Source: Thalassolituus oleivorans MIL-1 (GTDB lineage Bacteria; Pseudomonadota; Gammaproteobacteria; Pseudomonadales; Oceanobacteraceae). From it: 64,000 nt of DNA. Under the pieces are notes generated by a model that saw only the letters and a list, made by a program, of their open reading frames with translations, was not told where the DNA came from and made no database searches. The stretch lies in the NCBI RefSeq assembly GCF_000355675.1, contig NC_020888.1:248001-312000 (forward strand). Reading direction: 5' to 3'. Of the stretch, positions 18,696 through 28,067 are shown in pieces (within the stretch, counting starts at the first letter, position 1; every line of letters begins with the position of its first letter). A program made the position numbers and the translations under genes.

Positions 18696-19946
18696 TTAGG
18701 AGCGAGATTTTTTTATCCCATAGGTCGCCTGAGATTTTGCTTTCGCCTTGGCTTTTTGTCGTTGTTTGCGTTGGTTACGGCCATGACTGGCGCTATCGGC
18801 AGGGGCGTCGAAGTTAGGTTCGAAGCCGACTAACCACTGGGTCGGAAGGGGACGCTTAATTAGAGCCTCGATATCCGCCAATAAATTCTCTTCGTTACGC
18901 GCAACAAAGCTAATGGCTTTGCCGCTGTTACCGGCTCGGCCTGTTCGGCCAATCCGATGCACATAGTCTTCGGCGTTAAATGGCAGCTCGTAGTTAACGA
19001 CCCAAGGCAATTCAATGATATCGATACCGCGGGCCGCAACATCGGTGGCTATCAAAGCGCGTATCTTACCGTTCTTAAAATCATCGAGAGCGCGTGCGCG
19101 TGCGCCTTGGCTCTTGTCACCATGAAGGCTATCGCATTTGATACCGTCTTTTATCAGTTCGCTAGCCAGATCATCGGCTTGTTTCTTCGAACGTACAAAT
19201 ACCAAGACTTGCTGCCAATTCCCCGAGCCGATGAGCCAAGCTAGTGCCGAGCGTTTCTTGCTGGTGTCCATGTTGTAGAGAACTTGTTCGATACTATCAA
19301 GGGTAGCGTTGGCGGCAGCGACTGCGATTTCTTCCGGTTGATTGAGCATGCTATAGGCTAAATCTTTGACCGATTTGGGAAAGGTTGCCGAGAAAAATAG
19401 GGTTTGGCGTTGTTTGGGTAATCGTTTAAGCAAACGCACGAGTTCGTCTTTAAAGCCAAGATCCAACATACGATCAGCTTCGTCCAAAATTAGCCAACGG
19501 ACAGCGCTGAGTTCTAACGCCTGTTGATTGATCAGATCGAGTAAGCGCCCTGGGGTTGCCACTAAGATATCAACGCCCTGAGTTAGGGCGTCGGTTTGCG
19601 GTCGTTGGCTGACGCCGCCGTATACCGCTAATGTTTGCAACTTAGTGTGGGCAGCATAGCCTTGAATACTGGTCGCCACTTGATCTGCAAGCTCGCGTGT
19701 TGGTGCCAATATCAGTGCGTGAGGGTGTTTACTCTGTGCAGGTTGGCCTTCAAGTAGGCGAGTTAATAGAGGTAATGCGAAAGCAGCGGTTTTTCCTGTT
19801 CCTGTTTGCGCGCCGGCCAGAACGTCTTTACCGGCCAGAATGGTTGGAATCGCTTGGGCTTGGATGGGCGTTGGCGTAGCGTAACCTAAGTCGGTTAATG
19901 CCGTAATAATTGGGCTAGCGAGCTGTAACGCAGCAAAGCTGGACAT
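18696..19946 (-). CDS. rhlE: DEAD-box ATP-dependent RNA helicase (RhlE-like)
   Basis: A 416-residue helicase with every DEAD-box motif in order: the Q motif (GYATPTPIQAQAIP), motif I AQTGTGKT, Ia PTRELADQ, II DEADRMLD, III SAT, IV FVRSKKQ, V ATDVAARGID and VI HRIGRTGRAG. A short basic tail (RNQRKQRQKAKAKAKSQ) could bind RNA. Such enzymes remodel structured RNA in ribosome assembly or mRNA decay. The RhlE assignment rests on length and overall layout. The ATG is at 19946 and the gene stands alone, divergent from the cytochrome gene. Confidence 0.92.
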   Translation of the reverse strand: MSSFAALQLASPIITALTDLGYATPTPIQAQAIPTILAGKDVLAGAQTGTGKTAAFALPLLTRLLEGQPAQSKHPHALILAPTRELADQVATSIQGYAAHTKLQTLAVYGGVSQRPQTDALTQGVDILVATPGRLLDLINQQALELSAVRWLILDEADRMLDLGFKDELVRLLKRLPKQRQTLFFSATFPKSVKDLAYSMLNQPEEIAVAAANATLDSIEQVLYNMDTSKKRSALAWLIGSGNWQQVLVFVRSKKQADDLASELIKDGIKCDSLHGDKSQGARARALDDFKNGKIRALIATDVAARGIDIIELPWVVNYELPFNAEDYVHRIGRTGRAGNSGKAISFVARNEENLLADIEALIKRPLPTQWLVGFEPNFDAPADSASHGRNQRKQRQKAKAKAKSQATYGIKKSRS

Positions 19947-20122
19947 GGTGTCGATCCACAGGAAAGCAAAGAAACTGAGTATAACATTGCTACAAATTTA
20001 GACGCAGATGCAGGAAGTTTTGCTCTGGATCATGCATGATCATTCAATCCCCTACAAAATACCGCTATAATGCGTCCGACTTTAAAATTACAAGCCGTGA
20101 TAGCTTAGATGAGGACACCTTC

Positions 20123-20524
20123 GTGAAACAACTGAAAGCATTGATCTTGGCTGCTGCCACTTTATTAATGGCGCAAGCGTATGCAGAAACTGACGCAAAC
20201 GCAGCGAAAATCCATGAACGCATCAAGCCAGTTGGTGAAGTATGCGTTGGCGCGGAATGTGGCGGTGCAGCGGTAGCGCCAGCAGAGCCTCGTACGGGTG
20301 AAGAGGTATACAACATTGCATGTACAGCATGTCATAGCATCGGCGTTCTTGGTGCTCCTAAGAAAGGCGACCAAGCTGCTTGGGATACACGCTTAGAGAA
20401 AGGGTTGGATGCCGTGTGGAAGAATGCGTTGAATGGTATTAACGCTATGCCGCCTCGTGGTAACTGTGCTAACTGTTCTGATGATGAAATCCTAGGCGCC
20501 ATCAAGTTTATGTCTGGTCGTTAA
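20123..20524 (+). CDS. Cytochrome c5 family periplasmic protein
   Basis: A 133-residue periplasmic cytochrome. The signal peptide ends near QAYA|ETD. One haem site CTACH is followed by a downstream Met ligand region (NAMPPRG) and the cysteine pair of GNCANCSDDEI that is typical of cytochrome c5. Cytochrome c5 carries electrons to terminal oxidases or denitrification enzymes. The start is GTG at 20123 behind GATGAGGA; an upstream in-frame ATG at 20036 would bury the signal peptide. An intrinsic terminator follows. Confidence 0.93.
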   Translation: MKQLKALILAAATLLMAQAYAETDANAAKIHERIKPVGEVCVGAECGGAAVAPAEPRTGEEVYNIACTACHSIGVLGAPKKGDQAAWDTRLEKGLDAVWKNALNGINAMPPRGNCANCSDDEILGAIKFMSGR

Positions 20525-20551
20525 TAAGCGTTAGTTCTATATAGTGCTTAT

Positions 20552-20581
20552 CAAAGCCCCGACCCGTTCGGGGCTTTTTTT
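20552..20581 (+). terminator. Rho-independent terminator of the cytochrome c5 gene
   Basis: AAAGCCCCGA and TCGGGGCTTT form a strong GC-rich stem with a short loop, followed by seven T. It begins 28 bases after the cytochrome stop codon. Confidence 0.95.
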
Positions 20582-20768
20582 ATCTTGTTAAATCCCTTCT
20601 GTTTAGAAAACCATCGTTCGTCGGTAAGCGGTCGCGTTTTCCCATCTTTATTGTATTTTTTCTGACCTTAGTATTTTTTTTGTAATTTATGTTTTCAGAT
20701 CATGGCGGCAACTGAATCCTTAGCTATAAGTTATGTCGTGAATATGATTACCAAGAGAGGACTGCCGC

Positions 20769-21041
20769 ATGGCTACTAAAGATAACGATATGGCGATGCC
20801 GGATGAAGAAATGGACAACGAATCAGACACTGATTTGGGTCCAGAAGAAGAACAAGACGAAGCGCCCATTACTGATGTGAGCTTTGGCTCTGCGGAAGCG
20901 CATCGCAAACTGCGTGAGTCATTGGATGCAGAAGTTGCCGCGTTTTTGGCGCGCGGCGGACAAATTAAAACCGTTGACGATAACGTCATGGGAGATCCGC
21001 CACGTAAGCCGCAGACCAGTTATGGCAGTCGCCCAATTTAA
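20769..21041 (+). CDS. sutA: SutA-like RNA polymerase-binding regulator of slow growth
   Basis: A 90-residue protein with a highly acidic N-terminal half (many Asp/Glu to about residue 38), a short helix (SAEAHRKLRESLDAEVAAFL) and a C-terminal tail with GGQIKTVDDNV, ADPP-like GDPPRKP and a final YGSRPI. This layout and tail match SutA of P. aeruginosa, which binds RNA polymerase and raises rRNA and other transcription in slow growth. The ATG at 20769 follows GAGAGGA. The preceding ~190 bases form its own upstream region after the cytochrome terminator. Identification rests on remembered family features. Confidence 0.8.
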   Translation: MATKDNDMAMPDEEMDNESDTDLGPEEEQDEAPITDVSFGSAEAHRKLRESLDAEVAAFLARGGQIKTVDDNVMGDPPRKPQTSYGSRPI

Positions 21042-21123
21042 TTAGGTCAAAGCGCTAGATAGATGCCTGAAATGTCCAGTTCGGACTAAAAGTCAGGTAC
21101 CTGAGCGTAGCAAATTAGGCCAC

Positions 21124-21144
21124 ATTGGGAGTTTAACTCCCAAT
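21124..21144. repeat. Perfect inverted repeat downstream of sutA
   Basis: ATTGGGAGT and ACTCCCAAT form a 9-base stem with a 3-base loop, 83 bases after the sutA stop codon. No T-tract follows, so it is a weak terminator candidate or an mRNA 3' stabilising hairpin. The rest of 21042-21428 shows no clear gene apart from the doubtful small frame listed next. Confidence 0.6.
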
Positions 21145-21196
21145 TGTTGGTCCTACTGCTATGCTTTCTCTTCTACTACGGCAGGGATGCTTTATT

Positions 21197-21481
21197 GTGA
21201 ATATCTATTCAAATATCCAACAACGCAATGACAGTCGACGATTTCGTCGGCGTATGCATGCAATTCCAGCGGCTATCGCGCTGTTACTTCTGGGAGTTGT
21301 TTGGCTATTGTCCGGTCATTCGGCTCATGCTGTTACTACTAAACCTGTATTTTCAGCAACGGATCTAAACGAGTCGCACCCTCCGTTACATTTGGGCGAT
21401 GAGTCATGCTTTTTTACAGCAGCGATACTTACCGATCGGCAAGGCGCTCGATCTGCAGTGCCAATTGCGACCAATGAGTAA
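21197..21481 (+). CDS. Possible small membrane protein (doubtful)
   Basis: A GTG-started frame of about 94 residues with one good hydrophobic segment (IPAAIALLLLGVVWLLSG) after a very basic stretch (RRFRRRMHA). An ATG at 21161 would add 12 residues. The last 53 bases overlap the 3' end of the HAD gene on the other strand. I recognise no family, and the ribosome site is weak. It is listed because the strand is otherwise empty and the basic-hydrophobic order looks like a real membrane anchor. Confidence 0.3.
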   Translation: MNIYSNIQQRNDSRRFRRRMHAIPAAIALLLLGVVWLLSGHSAHAVTTKPVFSATDLNESHPPLHLGDESCFFTAAILTDRQGARSAVPIATNE

Positions 21482-22136
21482 TTTCTGCATCCGCACGGAC
21501 ATGATCTAAAGGCCAGACCCGTTCGTCAAAGTTAACCCAAATTGTCTTCATACCCAGCGTCGCTGCCGTGGCGATATCTTCTACTGGGTGATCACCAATA
21601 TGAATACTTTCGTGTGCAGCCACACCCGCTGCGTTCAATGCTGCATGAAACATATCTGGGCTCGGCTTCGCTGCACCGACATTTTCTGCATTGAAATGAT
21701 GATCAAACAAATGATGGATACCAATCATCTTTAAATCGGCATTGCCATTACTGACGGCGATCAAGGCTAAGTCTTTGTTTAAATCTTCTAGGGTTTGTAG
21801 AGCATCATCGAAAAAAGTGACACGGTTGCGAGCTTGATGAAAAACCGCAAAGGCCTCACCCGCCAGCGCTACGGCTTCATCGTGGCTAACGCCGGCCTGC
21901 ATAAAAGCACGGCGCAAGGTTTCGTAGCGTAGTTTAGATATTTGATGGCGCATCGACGGATAGCATTCGGCCAGTTCGGCTTTGTATTGTCGCAGTCCTT
22001 CCGGACTATAGAGCTGGGAGGTGCCGGGGCAGTTTTGCTCAATCCATGAATACATGGCCGCTTCCGCTTCGACTATGATAGGTTCGACTGCCCACAGCGT
22101 GTTATCGAGATCAAACGTCAGTAAGCGGATAGCCAT
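21429..22136 (-). CDS. HAD family phosphatase (YigB-like)
   Basis: A 235-residue haloacid dehalogenase-type hydrolase. Motif I is LLTFDLDNTLW, motif II is LIAVSNGNAD, motif III is near AKPSPDMF and motif IV is IHIGDHPVEDIATA. In E. coli the equivalent gene next to xerC encodes YigB, an FMN phosphatase in riboflavin synthesis. It follows the DUF484 gene by eight bases and is the last gene of the lptM-lysA-dapF-DUF484-HAD run. The specific substrate is inferred from synteny only. Confidence 0.88.
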   Translation of the reverse strand: MAIRLLTFDLDNTLWAVEPIIVEAEAAMYSWIEQNCPGTSQLYSPEGLRQYKAELAECYPSMRHQISKLRYETLRRAFMQAGVSHDEAVALAGEAFAVFHQARNRVTFFDDALQTLEDLNKDLALIAVSNGNADLKMIGIHHLFDHHFNAENVGAAKPSPDMFHAALNAAGVAAHESIHIGDHPVEDIATAATLGMKTIWVNFDERVWPLDHVRADAEITHWSQLALQIERLADR

Positions 22137-22144
22137 AAAAACCC

Positions 22145-22816
22145 TCAGCCAACCGGTATTTGCGGTAAACGCAATGCCAGTACGTCGGCGATGTAGTCGA
22201 GAAACAAGGTATCCATTGAGCTGCGATAGTAGCTTGGATTTTTACTGGCAATGGTGAGTACGCCATTGTTGTCGCGACCGCGAATTTGCGCGGAGGCCAC
22301 GGATTTAGCATCACTACTATCAACACCTAATAGCATGGCAATATCGCTGGCGGGTAATTGCCCGCAGATAGCTCTATGACCTTTAAACAGGCGGTGAGTT
22401 GTCCGTTGTCTTTCAGTGCTGTGAATGGCAATCAGAGGTTCTTCTAATTGCCGCTCAGTAAAATGCAACATCGCCCAAGCATCGACACCAAAGTCTTTAC
22501 GCAGGGAGTCATCCAGTGCGGCTTGAACCCCCATCCAGTTTTCCGCTTCGACTAACGCCAGCACTAGGCGTCGGCTTTTCTCAAATAGCTGGTCATTACG
22601 ACGGGCATTTTCCAGTAGATCCGATAGGCGCTGGCGTAGTTCAACATTACGTTCACGATGCACGGCTAATTGACGTTCAACTAAGCTAGTTGCTGGCCCA
22701 CTATTATGTGGAATTCGCATGTCAGACAGCAGAGCATCTTTACCAATAAAGAATTCTGGATGGTCTTCTAAAAACTGCACCACATCGGCTTCTGTTAAGC
22801 GCGGTAACTGACTCAT
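22145..22816 (-). CDS. DUF484 family protein
   Basis: A 223-residue cytoplasmic protein of family DUF484, a GAF-like domain protein that usually lies between dapF and xerC. The N terminus contains LTEADVVQFLEDHPEFF, a family hallmark, then SLVERQLAVHRERNVELRQR forming a coiled coil, and the C-terminal GAF-like part has GVLTIASKNPSYYR. The biochemical role is unknown. It starts with ATG at 22816, 12 bases after the dapF stop. Confidence 0.92.
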   Translation of the reverse strand: MSQLPRLTEADVVQFLEDHPEFFIGKDALLSDMRIPHNSGPATSLVERQLAVHRERNVELRQRLSDLLENARRNDQLFEKSRRLVLALVEAENWMGVQAALDDSLRKDFGVDAWAMLHFTERQLEEPLIAIHSTERQRTTHRLFKGHRAICGQLPASDIAMLLGVDSSDAKSVASAQIRGRDNNGVLTIASKNPSYYRSSMDTLFLDYIADVLALRLPQIPVG

Positions 22817-22827
22817 ACTCTTATTCC

Positions 22828-23658
22828 TTAAACGTTTACACGCCCTTCAAAAACGGTATTGGCTGGTCCAGTCATATTCACTGAGTTTTCGCCGTCCCAC
22901 TCAATAAATAATTCACCACCCGGTAAGCTAACGGTGACGCCGGGTTTTAACCAGCCGCGTAGTTGCCCCGAGACCACCGCGGCGCAGGCACCGGTGCCAC
23001 AGGCTAAGGTTTCACCCGAACCGCGTTCAAATACCCGTAAGCGGATATTGTGTTCATCAACCACCTGCATAAAGCCAACGTTCACTTTGCGTGGAAATTG
23101 CGGGCAGCTTTCTAAAAGTGGCCCCCAGCTTTCTACGGGAGCGGTATCGACATCATCGACGCGTAGCACGGCATGAGGATTGCCCATCGACACTGCACCG
23201 ATATTGATTGCGCCAATGCCGTCTACTTCGATGCTGTATTCCGGTGCAAATTGGTTAGCGCTAAACGGAATGTCTGCGGGTATTAAAATGGGTTTCCCCA
23301 TATCAACAACCACTTGATTATCGTCGGTAAGGTTTAGTTCTATTATGCCGTTTGCGGTTTCGACTCTAATGGTGCGCTTACCGGTTAGGTGCTGATCATA
23401 AACAAATCGCGCAAAGCAGCGTGCGCCATTGCCGCAATTTTCAACTTCACTGCCATCGGCATTGAAAATACGGTATTTAAAATCGACATCAGGACGTGAC
23501 GGTTGCTCAACGATAAGCAGTTGATCAAAGCCAATGCCGAAATTGCGATGAGCGAGTTCGCGCACGCGCTCAGGGCGAATAAAACCGCTCTGAGTTACTA
23601 GGTCGACGACGACAAAGTCGTTACCTAAGCCGTGCATTTTGCTGAACTTCAGCCACAT
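22828..23658 (-). CDS. dapF: Diaminopimelate epimerase
   Basis: A 276-residue enzyme that converts LL- to meso-diaminopimelate for peptidoglycan and lysine synthesis. Catalytic cysteines are in [10 protein letters not shown] (first Cys) and [10 protein letters not shown] (second Cys). The N terminus [17 protein letters not shown] is typical. It sits between lysA and DUF484 on one probable transcript, 21 bases after the lysA stop. Confidence 0.98.
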   Translation of the reverse strand: MWLKFSKMHGLGNDFVVVDLVTQSGFIRPERVRELAHRNFGIGFDQLLIVEQPSRPDVDFKYRIFNADGSEVENCGNGARCFARFVYDQHLTGKRTIRVETANGIIELNLTDDNQVVVDMGKPILIPADIPFSANQFAPEYSIEVDGIGAINIGAVSMGNPHAVLRVDDVDTAPVESWGPLLESCPQFPRKVNVGFMQVVDEHNIRLRVFERGSGETLACGTGACAAVVSGQLRGWLKPGVTVSLPGGELFIEWDGENSVNMTGPANTVFEGRVNV

Positions 23659-23679
23659 AGAGTTATTTCCTAGACCTAA

Positions 23680-24930
23680 TTATTTTGGCAAGCAGGATTC
23701 GTTGCTAAACAAGGATGCAATACTTTCGCGCTCGCGCACAACATAGGCTTGTTCACCATCGACCATTATTTCTGCAGGGCGACCACGACTGTTGTAGTTG
23801 GATGCCATTACAAAGCCGTATGCGCCAGCGGACATCACCGCTAATAGATCGCCTTGTTTGATCGCAAGATCACGATTCTTACCTAAGAAGTCCCCAGTTT
23901 CACACACTGGACCAACAAGGTCGTACGCGCGTACAGGCTCTTCTGAGGTTTCATTTACCGGCACAATCGCTTGCCACGCGCTGTATAGCGCAGGGCGAAT
24001 CAAGTCGTTCATCGCACCGTCGATAATGGCGAAATTCTTATGATCGTTCAGTTTTAAATATTCAACCCGGGTCAAAAACACACCGGCGTTGGCGGATACT
24101 GAGCGACCCGGTTCGAAGATGAGTTTAAAGGTACGATCACCTAGACGTTCTTTAATGGCTGCAATGTATTCGGCAGGCGAGGCAGGGTTCTCATCGCGAT
24201 ACTTAACGCCGAGGCCACCGCCTAGGTCGAGATGTTCAATGCGAATTTCGCGCGCTGCTAAGTCGTCAACCAGTTCTAAAACTCGATCGAGTGCATCTAA
24301 AAATGGCGAAATTTCGGTTAGCTGGCTACCGATATGACAGTCGACACCTTTGATGACAATGCCTGGCAAGCTAGCTGCTTTTTGATAAATACGCGCGGCA
24401 TCATTGATATCAATACCGAACTTATTGTCTTTTAAGCCAGTAGAAATATAGGGATGCGTTTGCGCATCGACGTCAGGGTTTACGCGCAGAGAAACCGAGG
24501 CGGTTTTGCCCATGGCGCTGGCGACTTCACTTAAACGCTCTAATTCAGCTTCTGATTCAACGTTGAAGCAGTACACACCGACATTAAGGGCGCGCTGCAT
24601 TTCACGTGCTTGCTTGCCAACACCTGAGAAGACGATGCGAGAGGGTTCGCCACCGGCCGCGAGTACGCGTTCTAATTCGCCTTCACTAACGATATCGAAG
24701 CCTGCTCCGATACGTGCTAAGGCGCTCAGAACACCAATGTTAGAGTTAGATTTTACCGCGAAGCAGACCAAGCTCGGCCATTCGCCTAAGGCATCGGTAT
24801 AAGCGGTGAAGTGTTGCTCAAAAGCGGCACGAGAATAGACATACAACGGCGTACCGTGCTGCTCTGCTAATGCGGCTAGTGACACATTTTCAGCGTTTAA
24901 AACGCCATTTTTATAATTGAATACAGACAT
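23680..24930 (-). CDS. lysA: Diaminopimelate decarboxylase
   Basis: A 416-residue PLP enzyme that makes lysine from meso-diaminopimelate. The PLP lysine lies in CFAVKSNSN, the phosphate-binding glycine loop in LDLGGGLGVKY, and the active-site Cys in VGPVCETGDFLG. The ATG at 24930 (MSVFNYKNGVL) matches the usual N terminus; a longer frame from 24996 overlaps lptM and is rejected. The start codon lies one base beyond the lptM stop. Confidence 0.97.
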   Translation of the reverse strand: MSVFNYKNGVLNAENVSLAALAEQHGTPLYVYSRAAFEQHFTAYTDALGEWPSLVCFAVKSNSNIGVLSALARIGAGFDIVSEGELERVLAAGGEPSRIVFSGVGKQAREMQRALNVGVYCFNVESEAELERLSEVASAMGKTASVSLRVNPDVDAQTHPYISTGLKDNKFGIDINDAARIYQKAASLPGIVIKGVDCHIGSQLTEISPFLDALDRVLELVDDLAAREIRIEHLDLGGGLGVKYRDENPASPAEYIAAIKERLGDRTFKLIFEPGRSVSANAGVFLTRVEYLKLNDHKNFAIIDGAMNDLIRPALYSAWQAIVPVNETSEEPVRAYDLVGPVCETGDFLGKNRDLAIKQGDLLAVMSAGAYGFVMASNYNSRGRPAEIMVDGEQAYVVRERESIASLFSNESCLPK

Positions 24931-24931
24931 A

Positions 24932-25060
24932 TTAAAACTGATTTTCCATTTGAGCAGGGTCTTGGTCTGGCAGATAAAGCGGGCCTTTTTGCCCACAGGC
25001 TGATAGCCCGGCTAACAAGCCCAAGCTGAACAGACACATAATAATCGGCCGCAGTCGCAT
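24932..25060 (-). CDS. lptM: LPS translocon maturation chaperone LptM (YifL-like lipoprotein)
   Basis: A 42-residue lipoprotein with a lipobox GLSAC and the short conserved GQKGPLYLP segment directly after the lipidated Cys. LptM stabilises the LptD-LptE complex and helps its disulfide maturation in E. coli. The ATG at 25060 is preceded by AGGAG, so the long upstream frame is rejected. Its position before lysA and after cyaA matches the gammaproteobacterial order. Confidence 0.93.
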   Translation of the reverse strand: MRLRPIIMCLFSLGLLAGLSACGQKGPLYLPDQDPAQMENQF

Positions 25061-25206
25061 AAAGATTCTCCTAATTGCGGGCATTATACGGGGATTCTCA
25101 GAACCTGTCTGCGCTTGTTCAGAGCCTAGTTCGAACAGGGATACAGTAAATTGCGCCGTTTGCCGAGGAGATCGTTGGACGCAGGAATACTTGCCGAGTG
25201 GCAGGG

Positions 25207-27960
25207 TTATATCGGAGTGGAAATTAAGCTTTCGGATAGACGCTTTTCTAAGCGCTGACGTACGGTTAGGTGTGCGACCAGTTGTTCGTTGTCGGCCAAT
25301 ATTAAGTCGGTTAAGCGGCAATCATAGGCTGCGGCATTGTGTCTTAGTTCTCTTACGTGGTTAGCGACGTTGCTAAATAACTGATCGCCGTGCATTGATT
25401 GGCGAAATTCCTGCCCATTGCAGTAAAAAGTCATGTGTCGTTGATTATCAATGACAGCGTGCAGATCAATCGCCGCAGGTAGTTGCACATCGTCGGGCAT
25501 GCGGCGGCGTTCGCATTCGAACTCGTAACTTAGCGGTTTGAGTTTCAGTTCTGCCAGTTTAATAGGGCGCGCTTGGACGCGGTTTTGCGAATATTGCCAG
25601 CGCTGATCAAGACGGTACATAAATCGGAGCAAGGGAATTAGCCATTGGCGTAAATCACTTTCTGGCCATTGTTGAAAGAATAAGGCACCGCGCTCATCGC
25701 AGACATAAACAAAGATATAGTCTTTATCGCGCCAGTAATACACCTGCCAAATACCGCTACGGCTTTCTTCGAGGATTAATCGCAGTGGGCTATCCGGCAG
25801 CGCATGTCGATCCAGTTGCCAGGTTTGGTAGCGCTTTCGTGGCCGCGCCAACAGTGTCAGTAAGGCTTGGGGTGATTCGGCATGTTCAATATGGAGTTTG
25901 CGTTGGCGTATTTCTAGCAGGTGATAGTCGGCACCGATTTGTAGTAAATAGGGCGATGGCTGTGGTTGAGAAAAGTGCGTTGTGACATCGGTTAATAATT
26001 CGGTAACGCGTTCACGAATCGCAATGGCACGACTCACGCAGTGACAGTGTACATACCATTCGGGCCAACCTTGCTGTCGTGCCAATTCGCGGTGGGTCAG
26101 CATTTGCGCGAGAATATCGGCAATGGCACTGTGCCCTTCATAACGGCTAACTTGCCACTCTCCCCAACTGTTAATGCTCAGCACATCCGCCGTGTGCACT
26201 AGATTTTCTCGGGTTGAGCTGTAGCCGAGAGAATCATCACGATTGCTGATCTTCTGCATGCCACGGCGGCTGAGTTGGTGTTGTGGATCGACTCCTGCAT
26301 TGACAAATATGTGCAGTGCTAGCGGGTAGGCTTCTGTGGTTAAGGCACTGTTATTCAACTTGGGGGATGGCAATTGCTTCATTACACCAAGCAGCTCGCG
26401 TAACTCGTATTGAGTTAGCGAATTGTGCTGCGGATATAGCGCAATTTGGGTGTAATCATGCAACAAGCCATTGTAACGAGCGAATGCCAGTAGCTCGACT
26501 AGGCTTTCTGATTGGCGTAAGGGGGCTTGATTGTCGTTGGGGCGCCAAGGGCCGGGATATAATTGCCAATGTGAGTTCTTTAAATTCAGGGTGATTTTTT
26601 CTTGTTCTAACTCACTGCGAATCCCCGGATTTATTTGAATGATTTTACCGGGGCGAGTTTCAAAGGCAGCGGTTAAGCGGTTGCCTAAGACTTTAAGATC
26701 GCGAGGTTGAATATGAATCCGAGAAGCATAACGCTGACTGAAAATCGCTAAATAGCGATAACTGCTGAGCATTTCGCTCACCAGTGCATTGCGCTCACGA
26801 CTGACGGTTTGCGGGCTCCAATGCTGACGTTGATCGAGTGCGATTAACTGGTTTTGATCCCAGCCCCATTCGGATGTCAGTGCTAGTAGTTCTTGGGCGC
26901 GCCAACCATCTCGTTGCCCTTTATTGAGTTCTGTCAGCGGTAAATCCGCTTTGTAATAAAAGGCGCGGCGTACTAATTCTACTCGTTGTGCATTTCCTTC
27001 CTGTTGTAACTGCTGTTGGATGCGACCCAACATTAAACGGTAGGCATCGCAGTTTTTGAAATTAGCACCGCCGTTTTGAACCTGTTCTTTTAAATCCCAA
27101 CACAATGGGCGGATGCGCGGGTATTGGCTGGCGTAATGACGCGTGAGTAGTAATTTGAGTAATGATTTATAAGGATTGGCGAGACCTTTATTGAGCTGCC
27201 AAAGGCCTGCGCCGACGAACTCGGCAGCGGGAATGGTGGCGATGGAACCAACATCCAGCCATTGATCTACGCTAACAATATGATTGTCGACCAAACGCTG
27301 CCAGTATGAATCCGCGCGGGTTTCTTCACTCAATGGAATGGCCCACCAGCGTGGACAGGCGCCTGCCAGCCATAAAGCGCTGCGATAGAATTCGTCGAGC
27401 AATAGTAAATGCTGAGTACTGCCGCAATCCTCACCATCGGCGGAGCGACTTTGCCCTTGACGAAATTCCGTCAGGTTCATCAAGAAAAAGTGCACTTCGC
27501 AATTTTGTTGCGCTGCCCACTGTTCGATTAAATCGCATTTCTGTCTTAGTGCTGCCAAATGCTGTGGTCGTAATAATTCATCATGGCAAACCCAGACATC
27601 GAGATCACTGCTGCTCGACTGTGCGACTGAGCCTAAACTGCCCATTAAGTAGAGCGCATGAATAGAGCGGTGTGCCGGATCTCGTGGTAATTGCACACCA
27701 CGAGCTAATGTATGCAAAGCTGAGCGCTGAGCGATGCTCGGTGTAAATCCTCGAACTCCACAAGGCGTGTCTGCAGTTACAAATCCAGGTAAACGGGGGT
27801 GATTGACGTGCAGCAACACGGCAAGCACATCGATAACGGCTTGCTGGCGTTTTGTCATTTGACTGCGGGTAGCATCCAAGCGTTCTTGGTTCAATGCTAA
27901 AAAGGCATCGCGCCAGCGTAGGATCGCAGTATTACTGGGAAGAGTGTCATGCTTGACCAT
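25207..27960 (-). CDS. cyaA: Class I adenylate cyclase
   Basis: A 917-residue enzyme that makes cyclic AMP. The N-terminal catalytic domain has the nucleotidyltransferase motif LMGSLGSVAQSSSSDLDVWV at about residues 106-125, with the two Asp that bind metal. The C-terminal half is the regulatory region found in enterobacterial and pseudomonad CyaA. Length is within the class I range. Cyclic AMP with Vfr/CRP is closely linked in Pseudomonas to Pil-Chp signalling, and the pil-chp genes lie 6 kb away in this window. It is transcribed toward lptM. Confidence 0.96.
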   Translation of the reverse strand: MVKHDTLPSNTAILRWRDAFLALNQERLDATRSQMTKRQQAVIDVLAVLLHVNHPRLPGFVTADTPCGVRGFTPSIAQRSALHTLARGVQLPRDPAHRSIHALYLMGSLGSVAQSSSSDLDVWVCHDELLRPQHLAALRQKCDLIEQWAAQQNCEVHFFLMNLTEFRQGQSRSADGEDCGSTQHLLLLDEFYRSALWLAGACPRWWAIPLSEETRADSYWQRLVDNHIVSVDQWLDVGSIATIPAAEFVGAGLWQLNKGLANPYKSLLKLLLTRHYASQYPRIRPLCWDLKEQVQNGGANFKNCDAYRLMLGRIQQQLQQEGNAQRVELVRRAFYYKADLPLTELNKGQRDGWRAQELLALTSEWGWDQNQLIALDQRQHWSPQTVSRERNALVSEMLSSYRYLAIFSQRYASRIHIQPRDLKVLGNRLTAAFETRPGKIIQINPGIRSELEQEKITLNLKNSHWQLYPGPWRPNDNQAPLRQSESLVELLAFARYNGLLHDYTQIALYPQHNSLTQYELRELLGVMKQLPSPKLNNSALTTEAYPLALHIFVNAGVDPQHQLSRRGMQKISNRDDSLGYSSTRENLVHTADVLSINSWGEWQVSRYEGHSAIADILAQMLTHRELARQQGWPEWYVHCHCVSRAIAIRERVTELLTDVTTHFSQPQPSPYLLQIGADYHLLEIRQRKLHIEHAESPQALLTLLARPRKRYQTWQLDRHALPDSPLRLILEESRSGIWQVYYWRDKDYIFVYVCDERGALFFQQWPESDLRQWLIPLLRFMYRLDQRWQYSQNRVQARPIKLAELKLKPLSYEFECERRRMPDDVQLPAAIDLHAVIDNQRHMTFYCNGQEFRQSMHGDQLFSNVANHVRELRHNAAAYDCRLTDLILADNEQLVAHLTVRQRLEKRLSESLISTPI

Positions 27961-28067
27961 TCTGTCAGTATAGGCGAATACCGCCAGAATGAAGGTTTAC
28001 AGCAGCAATTTTGCCCCGTACTCAGTTTTGCTCTTCGCACGGGGCAAGGTTCGATCGACGTGTGCGC

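Noticed and set aside
24932-25321. Long 129-codon frame covering lptM
   Set aside because: The upstream part overlaps the cyaA 3' end and lacks a signal; the ATG at 25060 with AGGAG gives the proper short lipoprotein.
28011-28050. Terminator between pyrC' and cyaA
   Set aside because: TTGCCCCGT/ACGGGGCAA can pair, but the loop is long and no T-tract follows on either strand, so support is too weak.
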